Assembly (NCBI RefSeq): GCF_030811455.1
Contig: NZ_JAUSQU010000001.1
Coordinates: forward strand, 8,122,001-8,186,000
DNA from: Streptosporangium lutulentum
GTDB taxonomy: Bacteria > Actinomycetota > Actinomycetes > Streptosporangiales > Streptosporangiaceae
Reading direction: 5' to 3'
Length of the DNA: 64,000 bases
The notes under the pieces were generated by a model. That model ran no database searches, was not told the DNA's origin, and worked only from the letters and a program-made list of their open reading frames with translations. Position 1 is the first letter of the stretch. The number at the start of each line of letters is the position of its first letter. This document shows, one piece after another, positions 16,683 through 25,178 of this stretch. The position numbers and the translations under genes were made by a program.

Positions 16683-17774
16683 TCAACGGTTCAGGTAGTG
16701 GAAGCTCGGCTTCGGGTGCATCAGGAAGTCATGGTGGGAGATGTTCCACGCGTAGGCGCCCGCCATGGTGAACTCCACCGTGTCACCGGGCTTCAGGCTG
16801 ATGGGGACCCGGCGGGCCAGGACGTCCTTGGGTGTGCAGAGCTGGCCGACGATCGTGATCGGCTCGCCGGGCTCCGTCATGACGACCGGCTGGTCGTGGC
16901 CTTTGGTGGCGGGGGTGCGGAGGTGGTGGGTTCCGCCCGCCACGACCGCGAACAGCTCGCCGTGGACGCGCTTGACGTCGATGACGCGTGTCACGTACCG
17001 CCCGCAGTAGACGGTCAGCGAGCGTCCGGGTTCGACCCGGAGCGTCTCGCCGGGACGGCGCAGCCGCCTGAGGCCGTCACCGTAGGTCTTCCAGTCGAAG
17101 CGCGCCTCGGGATCGGCGTAGGAGACGGCCATGCCGCCCCCGAGGTTGATCTCGGTCACTCCCAGCGTCCGGGCGTAGTCCAGGACGGCCGCCGCCAGCT
17201 CCAGCATCCGGGGCGCGTCGAGCCCGCTGGCCAGATGGGCGTGGATCCCGCGCAGCCGTACGGCGTCCTGCTCCTCCAGCAGCGCGACGCATTCGGCGAT
17301 CCCGGCGGGGTCCATCCCGAACGGCGTGGCGCCGCCGCCCATCGCCAGCGACGCCCCTTCGAGGGGGATGTCCAGGTTGACCCTGAGCAGCACGTCCGCG
17401 GAGCGGCCGGAGGCGAGCAGGCGGCGCAGCTCGCCGGTGCTTTCGACGTGCAGGCGGGTGACGTCACCGAACAGTTCGGCGTCCGTCTTGCCCGGGCCGC
17501 CCAGCGCGATCGGGGTGCGGGGGAAGTGCTCGCGCACGTGTGCGAGCTCCCCTCCGGAGGCGACCTCGAAACCGTCGACGTACGGGGAGAGGGTCCGCAT
17601 CAGTTCCGGGTCGGGGTTGGCCTTCACCGCGTAGTACAGCTCGACGTCTCCCAGCGCGGCGCGGACGGCTCCCGCGTGGGCGTCGAGCCCGGCCAGGTCG
17701 TAGACGTAGGCGGGCAACCGCCCGGCGAGGGCCGCCTCCGAGGGCTGCGGCTGCGCCGCGACGGTGACTGTCAA
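16683..17774 (-). CDS. Type III PLP-dependent decarboxylase (Orn/DAP/Arg family 2)
   Basis: A 363-residue alanine-racemase-fold decarboxylase. The PLP lysine is Lys51 (YYAVKANPDPELM), the phosphate-binding motif LGGGMAVSY is at 211-219, EPGR is at 248-251, and the partner Cys313 is in QLCTPKD. The CTPKD form and the ending AWNISHHDFLMHPKP match the BtrK/SbnH subgroup, which decarboxylates amino acids in antibiotic or siderophore pathways. No such pathway is visible here. The start is TTG at 17774, with GGAGAAG five bases upstream; no ATG or GTG start fits. The frame is open far upstream, but that part is not conserved. Confidence 0.88.
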   Translation of the reverse strand: MTVTVAAQPQPSEAALAGRLPAYVYDLAGLDAHAGAVRAALGDVELYYAVKANPDPELMRTLSPYVDGFEVASGGELAHVREHFPRTPIALGGPGKTDAELFGDVTRLHVESTGELRRLLASGRSADVLLRVNLDIPLEGASLAMGGGATPFGMDPAGIAECVALLEEQDAVRLRGIHAHLASGLDAPRMLELAAAVLDYARTLGVTEINLGGGMAVSYADPEARFDWKTYGDGLRRLRRPGETLRVEPGRSLTVYCGRYVTRVIDVKRVHGELFAVVAGGTHHLRTPATKGHDQPVVMTEPGEPITIVGQLCTPKDVLARRVPISLKPGDTVEFTMAGAYAWNISHHDFLMHPKPSFHYLNR

Positions 17775-18083
17775 GGTGTCTTCTCCAATGATGACGGTGC
17801 GGGATGTCAGGCGATCGGACGGTGAGCGGTCGTGACCTCGGCCCTTCGGCCATGTGCGGTCTGCCCGTGTGGAGAGCGTCCGATGCGTGTCGTCCGGGCC
17901 GGTCTTCCCCGACGATGCCGAGCGGCCGATACCTGTCACGGACCTCGTGCGGCTGACAGCACACGCCTCGGCCGTCGCGACCGTTGCCCGCTCACGTAGA
18001 GACACGTAGAGAATCGTGCGGGCAACCCTTCGAGCGGCCCAGGCGTATGAATGGTCATGACTTTGAATCCATGGAGCAATCTG
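17775..18083. other. Divergent intergenic region
   Basis: About 310 bp between the decarboxylase and the CU044_5270 gene. It must hold divergent promoters. I see the two ribosome binding sites (GGAGAAG on the minus strand, GGAG at 18073 on the plus strand) but no clear operator or RNA. Confidence 0.4.
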
Positions 18084-18968
18084 ATGGCGTTCGCGACCAC
18101 GCCGACCCGGCGGCTGATCACTCTCGGCGTCGCCCTGGCCGTGGGCGCCACCGTCCTGGGCGCGCCGGCCGCCACCGCGGCCACTCCTTCGGAGGGTGCC
18201 TACTGGCACACCAGGGAGCTGACGACGTCCATCCACCCCTGGCGGTTCGGTACCGATTCGGCCCCCTACTCGCTGGTCCAGCAGGAGATCGTGGAAGGGT
18301 GGGACGTGCCCGACGGCAGGTCGTGGTTCGGATACCGGGAGCTGGGGTCGCTGCCGAAGAGCGCGGCGGACAAGAAGGCGTGGCAGCGCGACGGCTCCCC
18401 CTCCACGTGGGACGAATCGATCGACGGCAAGACCGTGAAACTGTCCACCAAGCCGTCCAAGGGCATCGTGACCCCTGGACGGAAGCAGCCGTTCCTGCTC
18501 ATGGAGCAGCGGCTGACGTACGACGAGGTTCAGCGCCTGCCCGCCGACCCGAGCCGCCTGAAGGACTGGCTCACGAAGGCGGCCCAGGCCAGCCGGGAAG
18601 TCGACCTGGTCGGTTCGCTCACGTACACCCTGACTCAGCTCCTGTACGACCTTCCCGCTCCGAAGGAGGTCCGCGCCGCGGCCTATCAGGCCCTGCTGAC
18701 GCTGCCGGGCGTGCGCGCCGACGGCAACGCGAAGGACAACCTGGGCAGATCCGGGGCCGCCGTGGTGATCGAAAGATCGAGCGGGACGGGGAAGGAGGCG
18801 CACTCGGTCAAGGAGCGACTGATCGTCGACACCGGCAGGATGGTGTTGCTGTCACACAACCAGACGGGCACGGTCGGCGGTAAGGCGTCCGCGCAGCTGT
18901 TCCACGACAAGACGCTGATCGAGGTCGGCTGGACCGACTCCCGGCCTGCCGTACCGGCTCTGCCCTGA
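18084..18968 (+). CDS. Secreted CU044_5270 family protein
   Basis: A 294-residue exported protein. A signal peptide (RRLITLGVALAVGATVLGAP...ATAA) is followed by the family hallmark YWHTRELTTS and the repeated ...ADPSRLKDWL... segment. In actinomycetes this family of unknown function usually lies next to an ECF sigma factor gene, which is absent here. The start at 18084 has GGAG seven bases upstream; ATGs at 18051 and 18057 are alternatives. Confidence 0.8.
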   Translation: MAFATTPTRRLITLGVALAVGATVLGAPAATAATPSEGAYWHTRELTTSIHPWRFGTDSAPYSLVQQEIVEGWDVPDGRSWFGYRELGSLPKSAADKKAWQRDGSPSTWDESIDGKTVKLSTKPSKGIVTPGRKQPFLLMEQRLTYDEVQRLPADPSRLKDWLTKAAQASREVDLVGSLTYTLTQLLYDLPAPKEVRAAAYQALLTLPGVRADGNAKDNLGRSGAAVVIERSSGTGKEAHSVKERLIVDTGRMVLLSHNQTGTVGGKASAQLFHDKTLIEVGWTDSRPAVPALP

Positions 18969-19559
18969 CGCGCGCCGCCGCCGGCGTCGACAGCCCGAGG
19001 ACCGCTGTCGTCGTCGAGGGGTGGCAGCGCTCTACGAGGAGCCGTCGCACCTACAAGGGCTTTGTCCGGGGCCTGACCATGGCAACGGAGACCGTGGGTT
19101 CCCGCAGCGGCGCTCGCCCTCACCCGTTTCGAGCACACCCACCTGTCGGCGATTCGCTGAGATCACGTCAGTGACGACATCGGCCGCCATCCCCCATGGC
19201 CGGACCCGGTCGGTTGCGAAAGATCGCGATGTTCAGTCGATCCTTTCGCGGCCCTCCTCTCCGGCAGGGAGAGGGCGCCATCGCTCGGAGCGGGTGACAC
19301 GGTTTCTGGAATCTCCCATGGGGGTGACGGCGTGAACGGTCATCGCAGGTAACGAGTTCTTTTCCTTTGCCGGTTTCCATTGCGAAACTTTCCGAGCTTT
19401 GCTGTAAATAAGCGACTTTTATCAGTCCTTGTTGAGTGAAGGTTTCCGTATGGGTCACCTCACCGCCGCAGGCGTTTGCCCGCGATCCGTGGTTTTCATC
19501 GCGGCAACCGCCTGAGACGCCTGTCGAGATCCTTGAAGAGGAATCTCCGGGAGGTCGTC
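18969..19559. other. Intergenic region upstream of ribose-type ABC operon
   Basis: About 590 bp with no supportable gene. The part from 19360 to 19450 is AT-rich for this genome and is the likely promoter region of the ABC operon. An imperfect GC-rich hairpin (GCCCTC...GAGGGC) lies at about 19250-19275. Confidence 0.45.
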
Positions 19560-20597
19560 ATGGCTCGCTCACGTATCGCCTTCTCGCTCTCGCTCGTCGC
19601 GGCCATCGCGCTGGTGGCGCTGGTGCTCGGGGTGGTGGGAGGGCGCGCCACAGGTTCGGCCGGCCAGCCGGCGGGCGGAGGCTCGGGCGGGGTGGCGAGC
19701 GGCAAGAAGATCGATGTGATCATCAAGGCGAGCGACTCCTCGTTCTGGCAGACGATGATCGCGGGGGCGAAGCAGTCGGGCGGGGACTTCGGTCTCAAGG
19801 TGAGCACCTTCGGGCCCACGTCGGAGACCAACATCGACCAGCAGGTGCAGCTGGTCGAGAACTCCATCTCCCGGGGCGTCGACGGCATCGTCATCGCACC
19901 CAACTCCTCCAGCGCCCTCAACTCGGCGATCGACCGGGCGCGCAAGGCGGGGCTCAAGGTCATCACCGTGGACAGCCGCGTGACCACGCCCTCGGAGGGG
20001 TTCATCGGCACCGACAACGTCAAGGCCGGAACGCAGGCCGGCAAGCGCATGTGCGAGCTGCTCAAGGCGCAGAACAAGACGAGCGGCAGTGTCATGATCG
20101 AGTCTTCCGTGGCCGGTATCCAGTCGCTGGTCGACCGGGACGCCGGCTTCAAGCAGGGCCTCGCGAACAACTGCCCGCAGGTCAAGGTGACGCTGCAGCG
20201 CTACAACAACAACGACATCAACACCGCGGCGTCGCAGGTCAACGACGCGCTGACCGCCAACCCGGACCTGGCGGGGGTGTTCGCGGACAACAACACCTCG
20301 GGGGTCGGCGCGGCCCGGGCGATCCAGGACAACAAGGCGGCCGACACCGTTCCCGTCGTGGCGTTCGACTCCGACCCGCAGGAGAACGCGGCGCTCGCCG
20401 CGGGCACCATCGACGCGCTGGTGGTGCAGAACCCCTACTTCTTCGGTTACCAGGGTGTCCTGGCGGCCGGGATGGCCGCGTCCGGCCGTATCCCGCCGCG
20501 TGACATCGATCCCGGTGCGGTCGTGGCGGACAAGCAGAACCTCAACGCGCCCGACGTGAGGCAGTTGCTCAACCCGCCGACGATGAAGACGGAATGA
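19560..20597 (+). CDS. Sugar ABC transporter substrate-binding protein (RbsB family)
   Basis: A 345-residue exported type I binding protein. The N-terminal hydrophobic segment lacks a lipobox cysteine, so it is either membrane-anchored or secreted. Lobe I contains IDQQVQLVENSISRGVDGIVIAP and lobe II contains GVFADNNTSGVGAARAI, both typical of ribose/xylose-type proteins. ATG after GGGAGG. First gene of a three-gene importer operon; the sugar cannot be named. Confidence 0.9.
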   Translation: MARSRIAFSLSLVAAIALVALVLGVVGGRATGSAGQPAGGGSGGVASGKKIDVIIKASDSSFWQTMIAGAKQSGGDFGLKVSTFGPTSETNIDQQVQLVENSISRGVDGIVIAPNSSSALNSAIDRARKAGLKVITVDSRVTTPSEGFIGTDNVKAGTQAGKRMCELLKAQNKTSGSVMIESSVAGIQSLVDRDAGFKQGLANNCPQVKVTLQRYNNNDINTAASQVNDALTANPDLAGVFADNNTSGVGAARAIQDNKAADTVPVVAFDSDPQENAALAAGTIDALVVQNPYFFGYQGVLAAGMAASGRIPPRDIDPGAVVADKQNLNAPDVRQLLNPPTMKTE

Positions 20598-20651
20598 CGG
20601 CGAATGCGAGACGCGAGATTCGGCGAAGACGGAACGACGATGAATGCGGGA
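20585..20651 (+). repeat. Short tandem duplication at stop of binding-protein gene
   Basis: GAAGACGGAAYGACGRYGAATGCG occurs at 20585 and again at 20625, a 40-bp offset with about 23 of 27 matching positions. The first copy spans the stop codon of the binding-protein gene. Confidence 0.65.
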
Positions 20652-20673
20652 TATGGGATGAGGTGAAGGTGAA

Positions 20674-22374
20674 ATGACGAGCGAGCCCGTCGTCGAGTTG
20701 CGCGACGTCTCGAAGGCCTTCGGTCCTGTCCAGGCGCTCACCGACGTCTCGCTCAGCCTGATCCCGGGTCAGGTGCACTGCCTGGCCGGAGAGAACGGCG
20801 CGGGAAAGTCGACGTTGATCCGGGTGTTGACGGGCGCGCTGCGCCGTGACGACGGCACCTACGAGATCGACGGCGAGCCGGTCACCGCGCCGACCCCCGC
20901 CTCGGTGCGAGCGGCCGGTGTTCAGGCCGTCTACCAGGAGCTCAGTCTCCTTCCCCACCTGTCGGTCGCGGAGAACCTGTTCATGGGCCGCCTTCCGGCG
21001 CGAACCGGGATCATCACCAGGAGCCGGCTGCGCGACCGTACCAGGGAGGCCCTCGACGAGATCGGCCTGACGGACCTCAGTCCGGACGCGATCGTGGAAC
21101 GGCTCCCGGCGGCCACACGCCAGCTCGTGGAGATCGCCAAGGTGCTCACCGCCGACTCCGTCAAGGCGATCGTGTTCGACGAGCCGACCACGGCGCTCAC
21201 CGAGGCGGAGTCGGCGCGGCTCCTCGAACACATCCTGCGGCTGCGCGAGCGCGGGATAGCGATGCTGTACGTGACCCATCGGCTTGAGGAGATGTTCGAG
21301 ATCGGCGACTGGGTGACCGTTCTGCGGGACGGAGGCCTGTCCGAGTCGGGGCCGATCAGTGACTACGACGAGGATCGCCTGATCACCGCCATGGTCGGAC
21401 GCGAGATCAGCTCGCTCTATCCGGAGAGTCACCGGCATGCCGGAACGCCCGTGCTCCGGGTCCGGGGGCTGCGCCGGTCGGAGAACTCCCCGAGCATCGA
21501 CTTCGACGTCGGAGCCGGAGAGATCCTCGGCATCGGAGGTCTGCTGGGGTCGGGGCGGAGCGAGTTGCTGCTGTCCGTCTTCGGCGCCGATCCGATCGCG
21601 GCCGGTGAGCTGGAGATCGAGGGCAGGCCGGTGAAACCACGCGGGCCGCGCGCGATGATGAACGCCGGAGTGGGGTTGCTCACCGAGGACCGCAAGGTGC
21701 TGGGGCTGCTGCCGGAGCTGTCGATCCGGGAGAACGTCACCATCGCCAGCCTGCGCAGAGGCTCCCGGCGTGGCCTCCTGCCCGGCCGCGAGCAGTCCGA
21801 GGAGGCGGATCGGCTGCTCGACAGCCTGCGGCTGCGGGCCGGCTCCTACGACCAGCCGGTGTCGACGCTGTCCGGCGGCAACCAGCAGAAAGTCCTGCTC
21901 GCCCGCTGGCTGCTGACCAAGCCGAAAATACTGATCTTCGACGAGCCGACGAAGGGCATCGACGTCGGGGCCAAGGGCGAGCTCTATACGGTCATCGGAG
22001 ACCTGGCCGCGAAGGGGCTGGGGATCATCGTGGTCTCGTCGTACCTCCCGGAGCTGCTGGGCCTCTCCGATCGCATCCTTGTGCTGCGCGACGGGGAGGT
22101 CGCGGGCGAGCTTCCCGGAACCGCCTCGGAGGAAGATGTGCTCCGCCTGGCCAGCGGCGGCAGAGGTACGGAGATTCCAGCTCCTCGACGGGAGACGCCA
22201 CTCGCCTCCGACGGGACGGAACCCGGGATTCCACCGGTCCCCGACGGAACGGAACCCGGGACGCCGCCCGCCTCCGACGGAACGGAACCCGGGACGCCGC
22301 CCGCCTTTGACGGGACGGAACCCGGGACGCCTCCGGCCCCGGACGACCCAGGAGAGGGGAACCGAGATGCCTAA
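20674..22374 (+). CDS. Sugar ABC transporter, double ATPase (RbsA-type), with repeat tail
   Basis: A 566-residue fused ATPase. The first half has an intact Walker A (GENGAGKST, 39-47); the second half has a degenerate P-loop (GLLGSGRSE) but a good signature LSGGNQQKVLLARWL and Walker B ILIFDEPTKG, as in RbsA/MglA/XylG proteins. The last 60 residues are an 11-residue repeat (DGTEPGTPPAS-like) that is absent from the family. It overlaps the permease start by 8 bp. Confidence 0.92.
   Translation: MTSEPVVELRDVSKAFGPVQALTDVSLSLIPGQVHCLAGENGAGKSTLIRVLTGALRRDDGTYEIDGEPVTAPTPASVRAAGVQAVYQELSLLPHLSVAENLFMGRLPARTGIITRSRLRDRTREALDEIGLTDLSPDAIVERLPAATRQLVEIAKVLTADSVKAIVFDEPTTALTEAESARLLEHILRLRERGIAMLYVTHRLEEMFEIGDWVTVLRDGGLSESGPISDYDEDRLITAMVGREISSLYPESHRHAGTPVLRVRGLRRSENSPSIDFDVGAGEILGIGGLLGSGRSELLLSVFGADPIAAGELEIEGRPVKPRGPRAMMNAGVGLLTEDRKVLGLLPELSIRENVTIASLRRGSRRGLLPGREQSEEADRLLDSLRLRAGSYDQPVSTLSGGNQQKVLLARWLLTKPKILIFDEPTKGIDVGAKGELYTVIGDLAAKGLGIIVVSSYLPELLGLSDRILVLRDGEVAGELPGTASEEDVLRLASGGRGTEIPAPRRETPLASDGTEPGIPPVPDGTEPGTPPASDGTEPGTPPAFDGTEPGTPPAPDDPGEGNRDA
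22210..22353 (+). repeat. 33-bp tandem repeat in ABC ATPase tail
   Basis: Units start at 22210, 22243, 22276 and 22309, exactly 33 bp apart, each beginning GACGGRACGGAACCCGGGA. A degenerate fifth unit starts at 22342 and runs into the ribosome binding site of the permease gene. Confidence 0.9.
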
Positions 22375-23431
22375 GCTGATCTGGCGCGAACCGATCGCCA
22401 CCACGACGATCACCAGTCGGCAGCCGGTCGGTGAAGGACCGCAGGCGCAGGCCGAGGCGAAGGCCAAGGCCCCGCGGCGGGTCATCACGCTGGGAGACAT
22501 CGCGGGACGGGAGAGCGGCGGGCTCGTCGTGCTGCTCGTGGCGGTCGGCGCCCTCACGCTCGCCAGCGACGAGTTCCTCACCGGCAACAACCTGTCCAAC
22601 CTCGCCCGGCAGGTCGCGATCTTCGGAATCATCGCGGTCGGTCAGCTCCTGGTCATCCTGACCGCCGGCATCGACCTGTCGGTCGGATCGGTGCTCGGCC
22701 TGTCCGGGGCGTCCACCGCGCAGTTCCTCGTCGCCGGCGTGCCCATCTGGCCGGCGCTCCTGCTCGGGGTGGGTATCGGCACCGCGCTCGGGATCGTCAA
22801 CGGCCTGCTGGTGACCCAGGCCAAACTGCCGCCGTTCATCGCGACCCTGGGCATGCTCGGGATCGCCCGGGGAATCGTCCTGGTCAGCACGGACGCCCAG
22901 ACCGTGCAGGGGCTGCCGGAGTCGTTCCAGACCATCGCCAACGGCACGATCCTCGGAATCCCCAACCTCCTCATCATCGCCGCCCTGGTCACGGCCGTGA
23001 TGTGGTTCGTACTCACCCGGACGGTCTTCGGCCGCTACATCTACGCCGTCGGCTCGAACCCCGAGTCGGCCCGTCTGGCGGGTGTGCCCGTACGCCTGGT
23101 GATGATCTCGGTCTACGCGATCTCGGGCCTGCTGGCGGGTCTGGGCGGGGTGCTGCTCACGTCCAGGCTGGGTGCGGGCATTCCCACCGCGGGCACGGGC
23201 TTCGAGCTCAACGCGATCGCCGCCTGCGTGATCGGCGGCGCGAGCCTTTTCGGAGCGAAGGGCAGCGCGCTCGGTGCTGCCACCGGAGCGCTGATCATGG
23301 GTGTCCTCAACAACGGGGGGAACCTGCTCGCGATCAACGCCTTCTACCTGCAGATCGCCATCGGCGTGCTCATCCTCGTCGCGGTCGGATTCGACCAGCT
23401 GAACACCAGGCGCTCCGCCGCGGGCGGTTGA
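22367..23431 (+). CDS. Sugar ABC transporter permease (RbsC-type)
   Basis: A 354-residue permease with about eight to ten membrane segments after a 55-residue cytoplasmic N-terminus. LVILTAGIDLSVGSVLGLSG is the RbsC family signature, and GSNPESARLAGVPV is the cytoplasmic coupling loop. ATG with GGAGAGGGGA upstream. Its stop directly abuts the truncated TetR remnant. Confidence 0.93.
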   Translation: MPKLIWREPIATTTITSRQPVGEGPQAQAEAKAKAPRRVITLGDIAGRESGGLVVLLVAVGALTLASDEFLTGNNLSNLARQVAIFGIIAVGQLLVILTAGIDLSVGSVLGLSGASTAQFLVAGVPIWPALLLGVGIGTALGIVNGLLVTQAKLPPFIATLGMLGIARGIVLVSTDAQTVQGLPESFQTIANGTILGIPNLLIIAALVTAVMWFVLTRTVFGRYIYAVGSNPESARLAGVPVRLVMISVYAISGLLAGLGGVLLTSRLGAGIPTAGTGFELNAIAACVIGGASLFGAKGSALGAATGALIMGVLNNGGNLLAINAFYLQIAIGVLILVAVGFDQLNTRRSAAGG

Positions 23432-23652
23432 CCGCCGCCCGGGACATCCACGCCGCCGCCGCCGACGACGCGGCCGGTCAGTCGCCCCGCGCCCGCCTGC
23501 GATCTCTGGCCGGAGCCGTCCTGGCGTGGTCTCGCATGCACGGCACGGTCAGTCTGGAGGTCATGGGTCGGTTCGCCGGCATGGGTCACGACCCCGGCAC
23601 CCTGTTCGAGGCCGACATCGGCACCCTCGCCGACGCCTTCGGGCTCAAGTGA
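23432..23652 (+). pseudogene. TetR regulator remnant, C-terminal domain only
   Basis: In the frame that ends at 23652 the DNA encodes a typical TetR C-terminal (WHG-type) domain end: AWSRMHGTVSLEVMGRFAGM and DPGTLFEADIGTLADAFG. No helix-turn-helix half exists upstream; that space is the permease 3' end in another frame. There is no good start codon near the beginning. I read this as a 5'-truncated regulator at a rearrangement junction. Confidence 0.7.
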
Positions 23653-23669
23653 CCGAAGACCGCGAAAAG

Positions 23670-23718
23670 GAACGGTGCCTCTCTGCCGCCGGCGGCGTGA
23701 CACAGAGAGGCACCGTTC
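23670..23718. terminator. Strong bidirectional hairpin terminator
   Basis: GAACGGTGCCTCTCTG (23670-23685) pairs perfectly with CAGAGAGGCACCGTTC (23703-23718); the 17-nt loop contains a further CCGCC/GGCGG pair. It lies between convergent genes and can serve both strands. No T-tract, as is common in actinobacteria. Confidence 0.85.
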
Positions 23719-23769
23719 ACCGGACGCCCCGACTTGCCGGCGATCCCGGGCCTGGAGCACCGCTCCGGA

Positions 23770-24696
23770 TCAGGTGGCGGCGGGTTCGGGCACCGGTGGG
23801 GCCGGAGGGAACGGGACTTCGGCCAGGACGGGGATAAGGGATTCCTCCTCGTAGTCGAGGTGGGCCAGTAGTTCCTCCGACAGGCGGCCCAGTTCGGCGC
23901 GGAAACGCCCGGGGTCGGCGGTGGTGATGTCGGCCAGCAGGGCGAGAAGGTCGTCCTTGAGGCGCGCGACCGTCCGGTGTTCGTCGCGGAGCCGGTCGAG
24001 AGCGTCGCGCAGGTGGGGATGATAGTTCGCGAGGGCGGGGAAGATGTGCGCGTCCTCGCTGGTGTGGTGGAACGTCAGAAACTCGCAGAAGGCCAGGCAG
24101 TGCTGCCGGATCTGCATGCCGAGCCCCGGCGCCGGCGGTTCGCCGGGGCCCTGGTGGGCCGCCCGCGCGGCGAAGTGGGCGTCGGTCTCGGCGCGCACAT
24201 GCCGCAACTGGGCACGCAGCCAGGTGTGAACCTGCAGGAGCTTGTCGGCGAGGTTGTTGATCTCGCCGGGGCCTTCTCCCGCCTCGGGCTCGGAACGCTC
24301 CAGCACCACGACCGGCAGGGTTCGGGTGGTCTGGGTCTGGTAGTCGGCGTATCCGGGCGCCGCGCGCACCACGTGCTCGAACAGCCTCTCGCGCCGCGTC
24401 CCCTCGGCGGGGACCGCGATCGCCTCGAACGACTCGGTGCCGATCTCCACTCGCACCAGGGGATGGGCGAGCAGGTTGTGGTACCAGGCGGGATGACGGG
24501 ACGCGCCGCCGGCGGACCCGATGATCAGCAGTAGGTCGCCGTCGCGGACGTAGCCGAGGGGAGCGGTGTGCTCCCGTCCCGACTTCGCGCCGGTGGTGGT
24601 CAGCAGCAGGAGGTCGCCGCCCTGGAAGGGGCCGCCGACCTTTCCGCCGTTGGCTCGGAACTCCTCGATGATTGATTGGTTGAAGGACGTGGGCAT
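23770..24696 (-). CDS. Deazaflavin (F420)-type nitroreductase fused to hemerythrin domain
   Basis: A 308-residue two-domain protein. Residues 1-140 match the Ddn-like F420-dependent nitroreductase family (LLLLTTTGAKSGREHTAPLGYVRDGD, WYHNLLAHPLVRVEIG). Residues 150-300 are a hemerythrin HHE domain with HHTSEDAHIFP and a second half LLAHLDYEEESLIPVL, suitable for a di-iron site. The fusion suggests a redox enzyme whose activity is tied to oxygen, NO or iron status. It is a single gene; the ATG lies upstream of a Pro-poor, normal family start. Confidence 0.9.
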   Translation of the reverse strand: MPTSFNQSIIEEFRANGGKVGGPFQGGDLLLLTTTGAKSGREHTAPLGYVRDGDLLLIIGSAGGASRHPAWYHNLLAHPLVRVEIGTESFEAIAVPAEGTRRERLFEHVVRAAPGYADYQTQTTRTLPVVVLERSEPEAGEGPGEINNLADKLLQVHTWLRAQLRHVRAETDAHFAARAAHQGPGEPPAPGLGMQIRQHCLAFCEFLTFHHTSEDAHIFPALANYHPHLRDALDRLRDEHRTVARLKDDLLALLADITTADPGRFRAELGRLSEELLAHLDYEEESLIPVLAEVPFPPAPPVPEPAAT

Positions 24697-25178
24697 ACGG
24701 TTTCAGGTCTCCAGAAAAGTGTGTGGGTTCGCGGTCGAGAGTGAGATGAGCGGCGCGCACCGATCGCGCGCGAACCTCGCCGGGAGACGGATGTCGGGCA
24801 CGCGGAAGCCGCGGACGGTCGCCGTGACACGGCGGACGTTCAAGGGCAGGGCGTACTGACGTCACATGGCGATGCCGGGCACCGCGGAAGGCGACGGACG
24901 ACGCGCGAAGGTGATCAGGTCAGATGCAGGGTGCGGAGTGTGAACTCATGGCAGGCCCCTCAGTGAAGGTGCTCGCCCAACTGCCGACCGGCCCACTGCT
25001 CTTGGCCGGCGTCAAGCGACACGCGCACTATTACAACCACCCACCCGCGGCCTGTCAATCCACAAGATCATGTGTGTCCCGGATTACGGTTTCCCGCCAT
25101 GGCATTCGGCGGTCCGCCCCCATGGCCCGCGACCTGGCGATTACCTAGCGTCGTCCTCGACGAGAAACGAGGACAACC
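24697..25178. other. Divergent intergenic region
   Basis: About 480 bp between the nitroreductase/hemerythrin gene and the ABC exporter. I found no supportable gene, hairpin or RNA. Confidence 0.4.

Noticed and set aside
16683..18803. Treating the whole 706-codon minus-strand frame as one protein
   Set aside because: Homology to PLP decarboxylases begins at 17774; upstream part is antisense to the CU044_5270 gene and has shadow composition.
19250..19276. GCCCTC...GAGGGC hairpin as a terminator or RNA gene
   Set aside because: The stem has a bulge and mismatches, no T-tract, and no gene ends close by.
20569..22632. A 687-codon minus-strand frame antisense to the sugar ABC ATPase
   Set aside because: Shadow of the plus-strand gene; no ribosome binding site or domain.
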